From Curtobacterium sp. MCBA15_009 (GTDB taxonomy: Bacteria; Actinomycetota; Actinomycetes; Actinomycetales; Microbacteriaceae): a stretch of 64,000 nucleotides of DNA. The position numbers were made by a program, and so were the translations under genes. Location of the stretch: the NCBI RefSeq assembly GCF_001864895.1, contig NZ_MJGO01000002.1, positions 154,572 to 218,571 of the forward strand, given 5' to 3'. Shown here piece by piece: positions 27,601-36,040 of this stretch; the stretch's first letter is position 1; every line of letters begins with the position of its first letter. The notes under the pieces are model-generated. The model made no database searches. It was not told the DNA's origin and worked only from the letters and a program-made list of their open reading frames with translations.

Positions 27601-28262
27601 ACGCGCAGCCGCTGAACGGCGGTGCGCCCGGCCAGGACGTCAACACCTTCGACAGCTCCGTGAAGGTGCTCACCGTCACCGGTGCCGCCATCGGCGCGAC
27701 GGGCAAGTTCTCCTACTCGGTCCTGACCGAGTCGGCGTACGCCCCCGCGATCGCCACGGACGCCTCGTCGGTCGTGGACGAGACGAAGACCGTCACGTTC
27801 GACGTGTCGAAGCCGGCGCTGACGTTCAGCCAGGGCGGCACGTCCGGCGTGCTGTTCGCCGACGCGGGCAACCTCACGGTGACCCGTGCCTCCGGCGTGA
27901 CGAGCGCCAAGGTGCTCGCCCTGCACCTCGGCAACGCCGCGGGTTCGCAGGCCGACGTCTCGACCATCCAGGTGACCCCGCCGACGCTCGCCCTGCAGAA
28001 GGGCAGCGCCGTGACGATCAGCGGCACCGCCAAGGTCGGTGCGACGCTCACGGCGAAGCCCGGCACCTGGGCCGCGAAGGCGACGTACAAGTACCAGTGG
28101 CTCCGTGACGGGAAGGCGATCACGACCGCCACGGGCTCGAAGTACACGCTGACGTCCTCGGCCGCCGGACACCGGTTCTCGGTCAAGGTGACGGCCCACG
28201 CCTCGGGGTACAAGGACGGTACGGCGACGTCGGGTTCGACCGCGAAGGTCGCTCGCCGCTAG
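24618..28262 (+). CDS. Secreted subtilisin-like (S8) serine protease
   Basis: The product of about 1,214 residues has a signal peptide (Arg-containing n-region, hydrophobic core, ASAAPAG), an inhibitor-like propeptide, and an S8 catalytic domain. The triad is visible: Asp about 229 (VAVLDTGLD), His about 312 (GDHGTHVAG) and Ser about 653 (SGTSMATPDVAG). A protease-associated-like insert lies between His and Ser, as in Vpr and C5a-peptidase types. Fibronectin-like modules follow, then a C-terminal Ig-like module (TLTAKPGTWAAKATYKYQW) common in secreted actinobacterial proteins. TTG 24618 has AGGAG eight bases upstream; GTG 24609 overlaps that ribosome site and is unlikely. It probably degrades external protein; no wall anchor is seen. 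It is followed by a hairpin terminator. Confidence 0.93.
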   Translation: MNRATPNPNPNPSPHRFTRVLTAGLAVAALACGGLAVGGAASAAPAGTSVADLKLAAPLRDAKPSKTVSAFIRTTGKGALEVDAQAKGGDLSRSKSPSTQAKQRVEAIRSTTEAVSAAVKKADKGSKELYATEYTVPGVAVVADVSALSAIAKRPDVESVIPLTPKKVVEPTVLPDAGVAPSGVDPSLVKPGVDGAAPKNAASDIYTRSLDAWQQTGHTGKGINVAVLDTGLDYTQADFGGPGTTEAYATALANASGGAPDPSLYDGSKFLGGYDFAGATYNADPSDPASYDPVPAPDENPIDGKGGDHGTHVAGTIAGYGLTADKQTFDGDYTKLTAQQVQDMWIGPGTAPESGLYALKVFGDNGGSTDVTGAALDWVGRALTEGKDINVLNLSLGSDYGAPDDPDNAKIDALTARGVLPVIASGNADDFTDIGGSPGNAAGALTVAASATGQSLFDAVEATGPSDVAGTYRAQYSQNFTGTLPVEGDVVVPTANVDGCAAFSADDAAKIAGKVVWLKWTDAALECGSGVRFNNVQAAGGVGVLLAGTINTFDSGIAGNATIPGAELTLDAATALRASATAGTLHVRFADELKGYALATDPESVNTLASFTSRGVHGSFDDIVKPDIAGPGVNVISAANGTGDGRMSMSGTSMATPDVAGIAALTFQSHPRWSAQQVKAALMNTATHDVKDGSRAATLLRQGTGRVDALQAVTTGTTVRSAENGQLVTASFGVVEVAGKTSETRTLEIQNTDGSPHTYDVTYEPQVDQPGVAFALSTNRITVPSGVTKTVELTFTVADPTALRRVIDPTQEPVQQKYQREFVAAASGVVAFTPTDSAVDPMRIGTYVAPKPVSAVRARTTVPFTGPGKSANLTLKGRSFDQGGLTNGYHSTVAPFVLGGTDPAETFPEGSAAQSLRAADVLSYGASYDKASDTVAFGVQTAGPDANPGAVTNVEVLIDTDRDGEPDYVVYDVKSAAVDATLATTVDLATGETVDAQPLNGGAPGQDVNTFDSSVKVLTVTGAAIGATGKFSYSVLTESAYAPAIATDASSVVDETKTVTFDVSKPALTFSQGGTSGVLFADAGNLTVTRASGVTSAKVLALHLGNAAGSQADVSTIQVTPPTLALQKGSAVTISGTAKVGATLTAKPGTWAAKATYKYQWLRDGKAITTATGSKYTLTSSAAGHRFSVKVTAHASGYKDGTATSGSTAKVARR

Positions 28263-28282
28263 TCGCACGCAGTCCCACCAGC

Positions 28283-28319
28283 ACCGGTGCCGGGTCCCGT
28301 CCAGGGGCCCGGCACCGGT
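28283..28319 (+). terminator. Hairpin terminator after the S8 protease
   Basis: ACCGGTGCCGGGTCCC pairs with GGGGCCCGGCACCGGT across a 5-base loop with one G-T wobble. It begins 21 bases after the protease stop. Only a short T-containing stretch (CTGTTCCC) follows, as is common in high-GC genomes. Confidence 0.8.
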
Positions 28320-28350
28320 CTGTTCCCGGACGGTGCGGGAAGGGGACAGG

Positions 28351-28365
28351 TAGTTAGACAAACTA
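28351..28365. promoter_or_regulatory. AT-rich dyad upstream of the 54-residue gene
   Basis: TAGTT, five bases, AACTA form a small inverted repeat in an otherwise GC-rich gap, 25 bases before the ATG at 28391. It may be a promoter box or operator; the form TAGTTAGACAAACTA recalls MarR/PadR-type sites. This is suggestive only. Confidence 0.35.
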
Positions 28366-28390
28366 GCGAAGCGCTGTCAGGGTGGTCACC

Positions 28391-28555
28391 ATGCAGAGCA
28401 CGTTGAAGCAACTCCGGTCCAACCCGGTCGAGTGGCGGCGTCGTGGGCTCACCCCGCCGGACGTCATCCAGGCCATGATCGAGCAGCGCCTCGCCGAGCC
28501 CGGGCACGCGCAGCCCGTCGGTGATCCGTCGTACCAGGACTTCTTCCGCGTCTGA
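28391..28555 (+). CDS. Small protein of 54 residues, family unknown
   Basis: An ATG-to-TGA frame encodes 54 residues, starting MQSTLKQLRSNPVEWRRRG and ending PSYQDFFRV. AGGGTGG lies about 7 bases upstream, and an AT-rich dyad precedes it. Composition is that of a soluble, partly helical protein (LTPPDVIQAMIEQRLAEPG); there is no signal peptide or membrane segment. It is a free-standing unit between the protease terminator and a 44-bp palindrome, which supports a separate transcript. I do not recognise it. The third-position GC bias fits coding, but the frame is short. Confidence 0.6.
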   Translation: MQSTLKQLRSNPVEWRRRGLTPPDVIQAMIEQRLAEPGHAQPVGDPSYQDFFRV

Positions 28556-28576
28556 TCGCGGAACGCACGGACCGAC

Positions 28577-28620
28577 CGGACGGGAGGCCCGGTGCCAGCT
28601 GGCACCGGGCCTCCCGTCCG
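28577..28620. terminator. 44-bp perfect palindrome, probable terminator
   Basis: Bases 28577-28598 (CGGACGGGAGGCC... to ...GCCAG) are followed by their exact reverse complement with no spacer, 22 bp per arm. It lies 21 bases after the small gene and about 110 before purA. As RNA it would form a very strong hairpin; as DNA it could extrude or bind a dimer. Termination is the simplest reading. Confidence 0.65.
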
Positions 28621-28645
28621 TCCGTCGTCACCGTCACGCGGGTGA

Positions 28646-30028
<1,383 letters not shown>

Positions 30029-30029
30029 C

Positions 30030-30593
30030 GTGCGGGTCCTGTTCGTCTGCAGCGGCAACATCTGCCGGTCGCCGCTCGGCGAGCAGGTCCTGACGGCACG
30101 GCTCGGCCCGGACGCCCCGGCGTTCCGGGTCGGGTCGGCCGGCACCATCGCCGACGACGGCGCCGCCATGGACGCCGCCGCCGCCGCGCAGTCGGCCCGA
30201 CTCGGCGGCGACCCGTCCGGGCACGGGTCGCGGTACCTGACCGCGGCGATCGTCGACGACACCGACCTCGTGCTCACCGCCGAGCGGTCGCACCGGCAGG
30301 CCGTGGTGTCGCTCGTGCCGCGTGCCGCCCGCCGCACCTTCACGGTGAAGCAGTTCGCGCGCGTGCTCGACGGGCTCGAGCCCGGTGACCTGGCCGACGT
30401 GCACACCGCCGAGGCACTCGTCGAGCGGGTCGCGCGGCTGCGGGGGACCGTGCTGCCGCCGGCCGACCCCGCGGACGACGACGTGGACGACCCCTACCGC
30501 CGGTCCGAGGCCACGCACGCCCGGGTGGCGGACGAGCTCGACGCCGCGGTCAGCCGCATCGCGGACGCCCTGCGCGCCGTCGCCGCGGCCTGA
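30030..30593 (+). CDS. Low-molecular-weight protein-tyrosine-phosphatase family protein
   Basis: The 187-residue protein begins with the family active-site loop: VRVLFVCSGNICRSPLGE, with nucleophile Cys7 and Arg13 in C-x4-C-R. A late DVDDPYRR fits the Asp-Pro general-acid loop. It should hydrolyse phosphotyrosine or related phosphoesters in the cytosol; arsenate-reductase-like relatives share the fold but usually keep other Cys residues. In many bacteria such enzymes counter BY-kinases of polysaccharide export, and a BY-kinase is encoded about 12 kb downstream, but this gene sits with purA instead. GTG 30030 starts one base after the purA stop, and an upstream extension is read only from within purA. 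Confidence 0.88.
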   Translation: MRVLFVCSGNICRSPLGEQVLTARLGPDAPAFRVGSAGTIADDGAAMDAAAAAQSARLGGDPSGHGSRYLTAAIVDDTDLVLTAERSHRQAVVSLVPRAARRTFTVKQFARVLDGLEPGDLADVHTAEALVERVARLRGTVLPPADPADDDVDDPYRRSEATHARVADELDAAVSRIADALRAVAAA

Positions 30594-30633
30594 CCGCGCT
30601 CGACGACTGCCGCGCTCGTGGACGGCCGCCGGG

Positions 30634-31611
30634 TCACTCCGGCAGCCGGTACGACCCGATCGTGATCGTGTGTGCGCCCTGGCCCGCGAGCGCCCGGACG
30701 ACGGCGTCGGCACGGGCCCGGTTCGGCACCGCGTCCTTCGCCGCCCACGCCGCGAGCGCCGACTGCAGTTCGTGCTGGTTCGTCACGACGGCCGTCGAGG
30801 CGCCGCCGCTCCGGTCCTCCGCCTGCACGTAGGCCATCGCCGTCGGCGACGAGTAGAACACGCAGGTGTCGAACCAAGTCCGGCGTGTGCCGGTCGCCGC
30901 GTCGACGAAGCCCGCCAGGCGGCGTGCCTGCACGCGGACCTGCTGCGCGGGAGCGGCGTTCTTCGCCTGCACGCGCACCTGCCACCAGTTCTCGGCCTCC
31001 TGCTCGTGGTTGAGCACGGTCCGGCTCTGCACCTGCACGGCGAACGGTGGCACGAGCGACGACTCGTCGAGCAGGTTCCGGAACGCCGGGTGCACCTCGC
31101 TCGGTCGACGGCCGTCGAAGACGATGCCGCCCCAGCGCTTGCTCTCGATGACCAGTCCGCGCCCGGCGTCGGAGACGAGCACGTGGTCCGCCTGTGCGAC
31201 GAACCGCCGCCACGAGCCGCGCTCGGTCTCGTCGGCGGGGACGAACACGACGTTCGTCATGAGCACGCCGTTCAGCCCGGCAGCGATCGCGGCCTGGCGG
31301 ATGACCTGCGCGGACGCTTCCTCCCACCGCATGCCGCTGCGCGCGAGGTCGCGGCTCTGCTCGGCGGCGGTCAGGGCGTCGCGTCGTGCGGCGTCGGCCT
31401 GGTCGAGGGAGCGCCGGTGCTCCGCGTCGCGGGCCTCGACCTGCTCGCGGTGCTCGGCGTCGAGCCGCGCGAGCTCGTCGGCGCGGGCACGCTCGGCGGC
31501 GTCGAGGTCGGAGCGGGCGGCGGATCGGAGTCGCCTCAGGACGAGCACCAGGACGACCACCACGACGGCGAGCCCCCCGGCGACCACCCACGGCACGAGG
31601 TCGCTGGTCAT
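30634..31611 (-). CDS. Membrane-anchored protein with NERD-like domain
   Basis: The 325-residue protein has one N-terminal membrane helix (LVPWVVAGGLAVVVVVLVLVL), then about 70 residues of charged heptad-like sequence (SDLDAAERARADELARLDAE and on) that should form a coiled coil, then a domain with DHVLVSDAGRGLVIESKRWGG, close to the core of nuclease-related (NERD) domains where the Glu-x-Lys is the catalytic pair. The rest is alpha/beta sequence without a clear match. ATG 31611 places the helix at the N-terminus. It faces the phosphatase gene with a 40-base gap. A DNA- or RNA-cleaving role is possible but not shown. Confidence 0.7.
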   Translation of the reverse strand: MTSDLVPWVVAGGLAVVVVVLVLVLRRLRSAARSDLDAAERARADELARLDAEHREQVEARDAEHRRSLDQADAARRDALTAAEQSRDLARSGMRWEEASAQVIRQAAIAAGLNGVLMTNVVFVPADETERGSWRRFVAQADHVLVSDAGRGLVIESKRWGGIVFDGRRPSEVHPAFRNLLDESSLVPPFAVQVQSRTVLNHEQEAENWWQVRVQAKNAAPAQQVRVQARRLAGFVDAATGTRRTWFDTCVFYSSPTAMAYVQAEDRSGGASTAVVTNQHELQSALAAWAAKDAVPNRARADAVVRALAGQGAHTITIGSYRLPE

Positions 31612-31675
31612 GACCCCACCCCACCACGTCGGGTCGCCGGAACGCCGCTGCCCGGCGGCGCGCCCGCGAACGTCG

Positions 31676-31714
31676 GACGGCGGGCACGGTGCTCGTCGCA
31701 CCGTGCCCGCCGTC
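31676..31714 (-). terminator. Strong hairpin terminator after the phosphoesterase gene
   Basis: GACGGCGGGCACGGTGC (31676-31692) pairs perfectly with 31698-31714 across a TCGTC loop. It starts 16 bases past the stop of the reverse-strand phosphoesterase gene and lies before the NERD-like gene on the same strand, so it separates the two transcripts. Confidence 0.8.
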
Positions 31715-31730
31715 GGGTCGAGCGGTCGGA

Positions 31731-34328
31731 CTACCGGTCCGTGCGCGGCAGGCGGGGCAGGGCGCCGAGGCGTCGGCGCACGAGCACCGCGGTGCCGAGG
31801 GTCAGCAGCAGGAGCGCCGCCACCCCGGCCAGGCCGAGGCCGTCCGCGCCGGTGAAGGCGAGCTCCCCGGAACCGTCCTGCGGACCGTCTGCGCCGGGGC
31901 CCTCGGCGCTCGGCGTCGGCGTGCCGGCGCCCGGCTGGGCGCCCGCACCCTCGTCGTCGGCACCGGGATCCTGGGTGCCGGGGTCACCGGCGCCCGGGTC
32001 CTGGGTGCCGGGGTCCTGGGTGCCGGGGTCCTGGGTGCCGGGGTCGCCGGGGTCGCCCGGTTCCTCCGCCGCGGGCACCGCGACCGCGAAGTCGACGGCT
32101 GCACCGCTCCGGGTCCCGATCGACTGCACGGCCTGCGCCGCCGCGGTCTCGAGCGCGCGGGCACGGGCCGCGGTGCCGGTCAGGGCGACCGTCCACCGGC
32201 CGTCCGCGGCGACCTCGGTGGTGCCGCGGACCGCGCCGGACAGGGTCACGGTGGCGCCGGGGTGGCCGGAACCGGTCACGGCGGTCGGCACGGCGTCGGT
32301 GCCCGGCTCGTCGACGGTCAGGGCGTCGAGGTCGGCGCGGGCGGTCAGCCACGAGTCGGCACCGATCGGGTGGTCGACCACGCGGGTCTCGCCGATGCAG
32401 CCGTTCCAGCCGTTCGTCGCGGCGTCGTCGACCCAGTCGCTGCCGAACAGCCACGGCATGCCGTCCTGCACGGTCTGGCCGCCGGTGTCGGTCGCGTTGC
32501 GGAGCACCGGGGCGCCGTCGACGTACATCGTGGTGGTGCGGGCGTCGACGTCGTTCACCAGGGCGACGTGCAGCCAGCGACCGGGGATGATCTCGCCCGA
32601 CCACGCCGTGCGGTCACCCTTCGACGCGTCGGCGGTCACCTCGGTCCACTGGAACTCCTTGAGGTTCGAGATGCCGAGCGCCGCCGGCGACGCCGTCCAG
32701 TCCCAGCGGGTCTGCGGCACGCCGATCTGCGAGCGGTTGCCGCTGCGGACGATCGCCTTCGACCACGAGTTCGCGCCGTCGGTCCAGGACGGGTCGACCT
32801 CGAGGAACGTCTCGATCGTGTAGCCGTCCGGGAACGTGGCCCGGTCGACGGCGGTGTCCCCGGGCGAGGTGAGCGCGCTGAACCGCTTCGCCGCCTTGTC
32901 GGCGTTCGCGAAGCACAGGCCGGCACCGTCGGAGGACAGCGGGTGGGCATCGTCGACGATCGTGACGTCGCCGTCCTGCGCGGTCGGCGAGCCGGACTCG
33001 GCGTGCGTCAGGCGGGTGAGGTCGGCGTCCCCGACGACGTCGTCGACGGTCGCACCGGGAGCGAGCACACCGGCCGCCTGCTCACCGGGGCGCCACCAGG
33101 CCAGGGTGCCGTCGACGTCGGTGTGGTCGGCGCGGCCGCCGGGCAGCTCGGTCGTGGTGGGCGGCGCGCCCTCGAAGCCGTCGAGCAGCATCGCCCGCGC
33201 GCGGTCGTTCAGCGGCGGCTCGTCCGCGGAGCCGGCGCGGAAGTCCGGCGCGAAGCCCGCGAACCGGGTGCGGAAGTCGACCGGCACGGTGTAGCGCTGG
33301 TGGTCGCCGTCGAGCAGCGGCTGGTCGTACGAGGTGAGCGTCTCGGTCGGCTTCCACGTCACCCACGGCGACGCGGTCTGCATCGCGAGCGTGCCGTTCG
33401 TCAGGTCGAACTCGAGCAGCCCGAGGTAGCCGTCGCCGCCCTCGTAGTCCATCTGGTGGTCGATGAGCACCTGGGTCACGGCGTGGCCGGCGTCGTTCGT
33501 GCGGTTCTTCCACGTGCTGCCGTGGAAGTGCCCGTTCAGCGTCAGGAACACCTGGTCGTTCGGGGCGATGAGCTGCTTCCACAGGCGCTCGCCGTAGGCC
33601 GTGTCGACCGGGGTCAGGCCGTCGGTGGCGATGTTGATCACCTCGTGCGAGGTGAGGATCGTCGGCAGCGTCGGGTGCGCGGCGATGACCTGGTCCGCCC
33701 AGGCGAGGGTCTCGTCGGACGCGCGCCACGGCAGGGCGAGCGACAGGAACCGCTGGCCCTCGGCCTCGAAGACGTGGAACTGGCTCAGACCGGTGCGGTC
33801 GGTGCCGGACTCGACGGTCGGCTGGCCGGTGGCCCGGCTCGCCGGGAACGTCTGCAGGTAGGGCTCGGCGGCGAGGTCGTACGAGGTGTCGAACACGGTG
33901 TCCGCCGAGTTCCGGACGTCGTGGTTGCCCGTCGTCACGCTGTACGGCAGCCCGGCGTCGTCGAGCACGGACATCGCGCGGTCGGCCGCCTGCCACTCGC
34001 CGGGCTGCCCGACCTGGTCGACGACGTCGCCGACGTGGGTGACGAAGGGGATGTGCAGGTCGTCGGCGTGCTCGGCGAGCCACTGCGTCTGCACGTGGAA
34101 CGGGTCGTCGCCGTACCGCGGCACGAACTGCGATGCCGAGTAGCGCGAGTAGAACTGCGTGTCCGGCAGCACGGCGAGCGTGAAGCGCGACGCGAGGTCG
34201 GCGTCCGGCGCGGCGGCCGCGGCGGCGGTCGGGGAGGAGGACAGGGTCGGCAGGCCGACGGCAGCGGCCACGGCGAGGGCGGTGGCCCCCAGCGCGGCGG
34301 ACCTGCGGCGGGATCGGTGAGCGGTCAC
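31731..34328 (-). CDS. Cell-wall-anchored metallophosphoesterase with LamG-like domain
   Basis: The 865-residue protein has a signal peptide, a calcineurin-like phosphoesterase domain, a LamG/concanavalin-like domain at about 560-700 (TIETFLEVDPSWTD, GRWLHVALVNDVDARTTTMYVDG), an Ig-like stretch, a DPGTQ repeat linker, and a C-terminal LAFTG motif (31848-31862), membrane helix and Arg tail. Metal-binding motifs of the enzyme are present: LPDTQFY, THVGDVVDQ, TTGNHD, LTSHE and LNGHFHG. It probably cleaves phosphate esters outside the cell while bound to the wall by a class E sortase; substrate is unknown. GTG 34328 gives a proper signal peptide; the open frame upstream to 34988 is spurious. No clear ribosome site is seen. 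Confidence 0.9.
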   Translation of the reverse strand: MTAHRSRRRSAALGATALAVAAAVGLPTLSSSPTAAAAAAPDADLASRFTLAVLPDTQFYSRYSASQFVPRYGDDPFHVQTQWLAEHADDLHIPFVTHVGDVVDQVGQPGEWQAADRAMSVLDDAGLPYSVTTGNHDVRNSADTVFDTSYDLAAEPYLQTFPASRATGQPTVESGTDRTGLSQFHVFEAEGQRFLSLALPWRASDETLAWADQVIAAHPTLPTILTSHEVINIATDGLTPVDTAYGERLWKQLIAPNDQVFLTLNGHFHGSTWKNRTNDAGHAVTQVLIDHQMDYEGGDGYLGLLEFDLTNGTLAMQTASPWVTWKPTETLTSYDQPLLDGDHQRYTVPVDFRTRFAGFAPDFRAGSADEPPLNDRARAMLLDGFEGAPPTTTELPGGRADHTDVDGTLAWWRPGEQAAGVLAPGATVDDVVGDADLTRLTHAESGSPTAQDGDVTIVDDAHPLSSDGAGLCFANADKAAKRFSALTSPGDTAVDRATFPDGYTIETFLEVDPSWTDGANSWSKAIVRSGNRSQIGVPQTRWDWTASPAALGISNLKEFQWTEVTADASKGDRTAWSGEIIPGRWLHVALVNDVDARTTTMYVDGAPVLRNATDTGGQTVQDGMPWLFGSDWVDDAATNGWNGCIGETRVVDHPIGADSWLTARADLDALTVDEPGTDAVPTAVTGSGHPGATVTLSGAVRGTTEVAADGRWTVALTGTAARARALETAAAQAVQSIGTRSGAAVDFAVAVPAAEEPGDPGDPGTQDPGTQDPGTQDPGAGDPGTQDPGADDEGAGAQPGAGTPTPSAEGPGADGPQDGSGELAFTGADGLGLAGVAALLLLTLGTAVLVRRRLGALPRLPRTDR
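31996..32040 (-). repeat. Three tandem 15-bp repeats in the wall-spanning linker
   Basis: GGGTCCTGGGTGCCG occurs three times head to tail, with a fourth imperfect copy ending at 31980. On the coding strand it gives the repeated DPGTQ. Identical units suggest copy number can change by slippage. Confidence 0.85.
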
Positions 34329-34475
34329 CCGACGATGGTCGCGGCGTCGTCTGTCGCGCCGGTTGCCTGTACGTGACCACAGCGTGAGCGGCGGGCGACG
34401 ACGGACGCGGGATGCGCAGGCGGAGCCGCACCGGGCCTCCCGTCCGCTCGCCGGCTCACGTGGCAGCATGGCCGC

Positions 34476-34967
34476 ATGCCCGTCGTCGAGTCCCGCTGTG
34501 TCGTGCCGGTCGACGCGCACGTCGCCTTCGCCGTCTCGCAGACGCAGGGCGCGATCCGGAAGCGGTGGGACCCGTTCATCCGGCGGCAGCACCTGATGGA
34601 CGGCGCGACGGTGCCGGCGAAGGGCGTCCGGACCTCCACGGTGCAGCGCTTCGGGCTCCGGATGGAGAGCGAGTACGTGTCCTACCACCCGCCGTCGAAC
34701 GTCGGGATGAAGATGACGAAGGGCTCGTGGTTCTTCGAGCGGATGGGCGGCGGGTGGCGCTTCACCCCCGTCGACGGGCAGCCCGGCTCCACGCTGGCGG
34801 TCTGGCGCTACAACTTCACCTGCCGGCCGAGGTGGTTGGCGCCCCTCGCCGAGCGGATCGGTGCGTTCGTGCTGCAACGGGACATCGACCGGCGGATCCG
34901 GGGCTTCGCTCGCGGCTGCGAGGACCCCGTCGTCCTCGCCCACCTGGCCGCCCAACGCACCGACTGA
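34476..34967 (+). CDS. SRPBCC-fold protein
   Basis: The 163-residue protein looks like a START/SRPBCC hydrophobic-ligand-binding fold: an opening strand (VVESRCVVPVDAHVAFAVSQTQG), central strands (MESEYVSYHPPSNVGMKMTKG, WRFTPVDGQPGSTLAVWRYNF) and a long C-terminal helix. Related families include polyketide cyclases and coenzyme-Q-binding proteins. It has no signal peptide. ATG 34476 fits the first strand. It stands alone between the divergent phosphoesterase gene and the CPBP gene; its ligand is unknown. Confidence 0.75.
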   Translation: MPVVESRCVVPVDAHVAFAVSQTQGAIRKRWDPFIRRQHLMDGATVPAKGVRTSTVQRFGLRMESEYVSYHPPSNVGMKMTKGSWFFERMGGGWRFTPVDGQPGSTLAVWRYNFTCRPRWLAPLAERIGAFVLQRDIDRRIRGFARGCEDPVVLAHLAAQRTD

Positions 34968-35062
34968 GCGGCCCGGGAGCACTTGCATCCTTCGATGGAA
35001 CTCCGGCAGGTGCGTCCCGAAGCCGGTCGTCCCGCGGCGGCGCGTTTCCTAGCGTCGTCTGC

Positions 35063-36040
35063 ATGACGAACACCACCGAAGTCCGGCCCACGGCCGGCAC
35101 CGCAGCCCGCGACCGAGGGGGTGTCCGCGGCGTCATCGCCCGGCACCCGCTCGCGTCCTTCTTCACCATGGCGCTCGGCCTGAGCTGGCTCGCCTGGGTG
35201 CCGTACATCCTGTCGCCGCACGGCATGGGTGTGTGGGACATCCACTTCCCCGAGGTCCTCGGCAGCGGGCAGTTCACCGGCGTCCTGCCCGGGGCGCTCC
35301 TCGGCCCGTTGGGCAGCGCCTTCATCGTCACGGCGGTCGCCGACGGCCGCGCTGGTCTGCGGCGCTGGGTGGGCCGGCTCTTCCGCTGGCGGGTCGCCTG
35401 GTACTGGTACGCGCTGGCGCTCGTCGTCGTGCCGGCCCTGATCGTCGTGTCCGCGCTGCCCTTCGCCGGTGGCGACGTGCGGGCCCCCTCGGTCCTGGCG
35501 ATCGCCTCGCTCGTGCCCGGCCTCGTCATCCAGCTGTTCTCGACCGGTCTGAGCGAGGAGCCCGGGTGGCGCGACTTCGCCCTGCCCCGGCTGCAGCACC
35601 GCTTCGGCGGCCTCGGCGCGGCCGCGATCCTCGGGCCGATCTGGGCCCTCTGGCACATGCCGCTGTACCTCAGCGACTGGGGCGGGTGGCCGAACGCCCA
35701 CTGGAGCGAGCCGGTCGTGTTCGCCCTGTTCACCATCACCTTCAACGTCGTGATGATCCAGGTCTTCAACAAGACCCGCGAGAGCCTGCCCCTGGCCCTG
35801 CTGCTGCACGTCGGCGTGAACAACACGATCTCGATGCTGTTCCCGGAGATGTACCCGAGCATGACCGCCGGCACGCTGATGATCGGCCTGACGATCATGT
35901 CGACCACCGCGGCCGTGGTGCTCCTCGTCGCCACCCGGGGTCGACTCGGCTACGACCCGGCCCGACGCGCCCTGCCCCTCGACGCACCGGTCCCGGACCA
36001 CCACGCCCGCCTCGTAGGATCCAACGATGGCACCCGCTGA
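35063..36040 (+). CDS. CPBP-family intramembrane metalloprotease
   Basis: The 325-residue membrane protein has about eight hydrophobic segments and the CPBP (Abi/CAAX protease) motifs in order: SEEPGWRDF (Glu-Glu-x3-Arg), WALWHMP with the metal His, and HVGVNN. The enzyme would cut proteins or prenylated substrates within the membrane; in Gram-positive bacteria such proteins also give self-immunity to bacteriocins. ATG 35063 follows a TAGCGT -10-like box by about 12 bases, so the leader is very short. The histidine-kinase gene starts 14 bases before its stop, so it belongs to an operon with the two-component system. Confidence 0.9.
   Translation: MTNTTEVRPTAGTAARDRGGVRGVIARHPLASFFTMALGLSWLAWVPYILSPHGMGVWDIHFPEVLGSGQFTGVLPGALLGPLGSAFIVTAVADGRAGLRRWVGRLFRWRVAWYWYALALVVVPALIVVSALPFAGGDVRAPSVLAIASLVPGLVIQLFSTGLSEEPGWRDFALPRLQHRFGGLGAAAILGPIWALWHMPLYLSDWGGWPNAHWSEPVVFALFTITFNVVMIQVFNKTRESLPLALLLHVGVNNTISMLFPEMYPSMTAGTLMIGLTIMSTTAAVVLLVATRGRLGYDPARRALPLDAPVPDHHARLVGSNDGTR

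Noticed and set aside
24558-28361. Reverse-strand open frame opposite the S8 protease
   Set aside because: Composition is Arg/Gly/Val-rich without domains, while the forward strand carries a full protease with triad.
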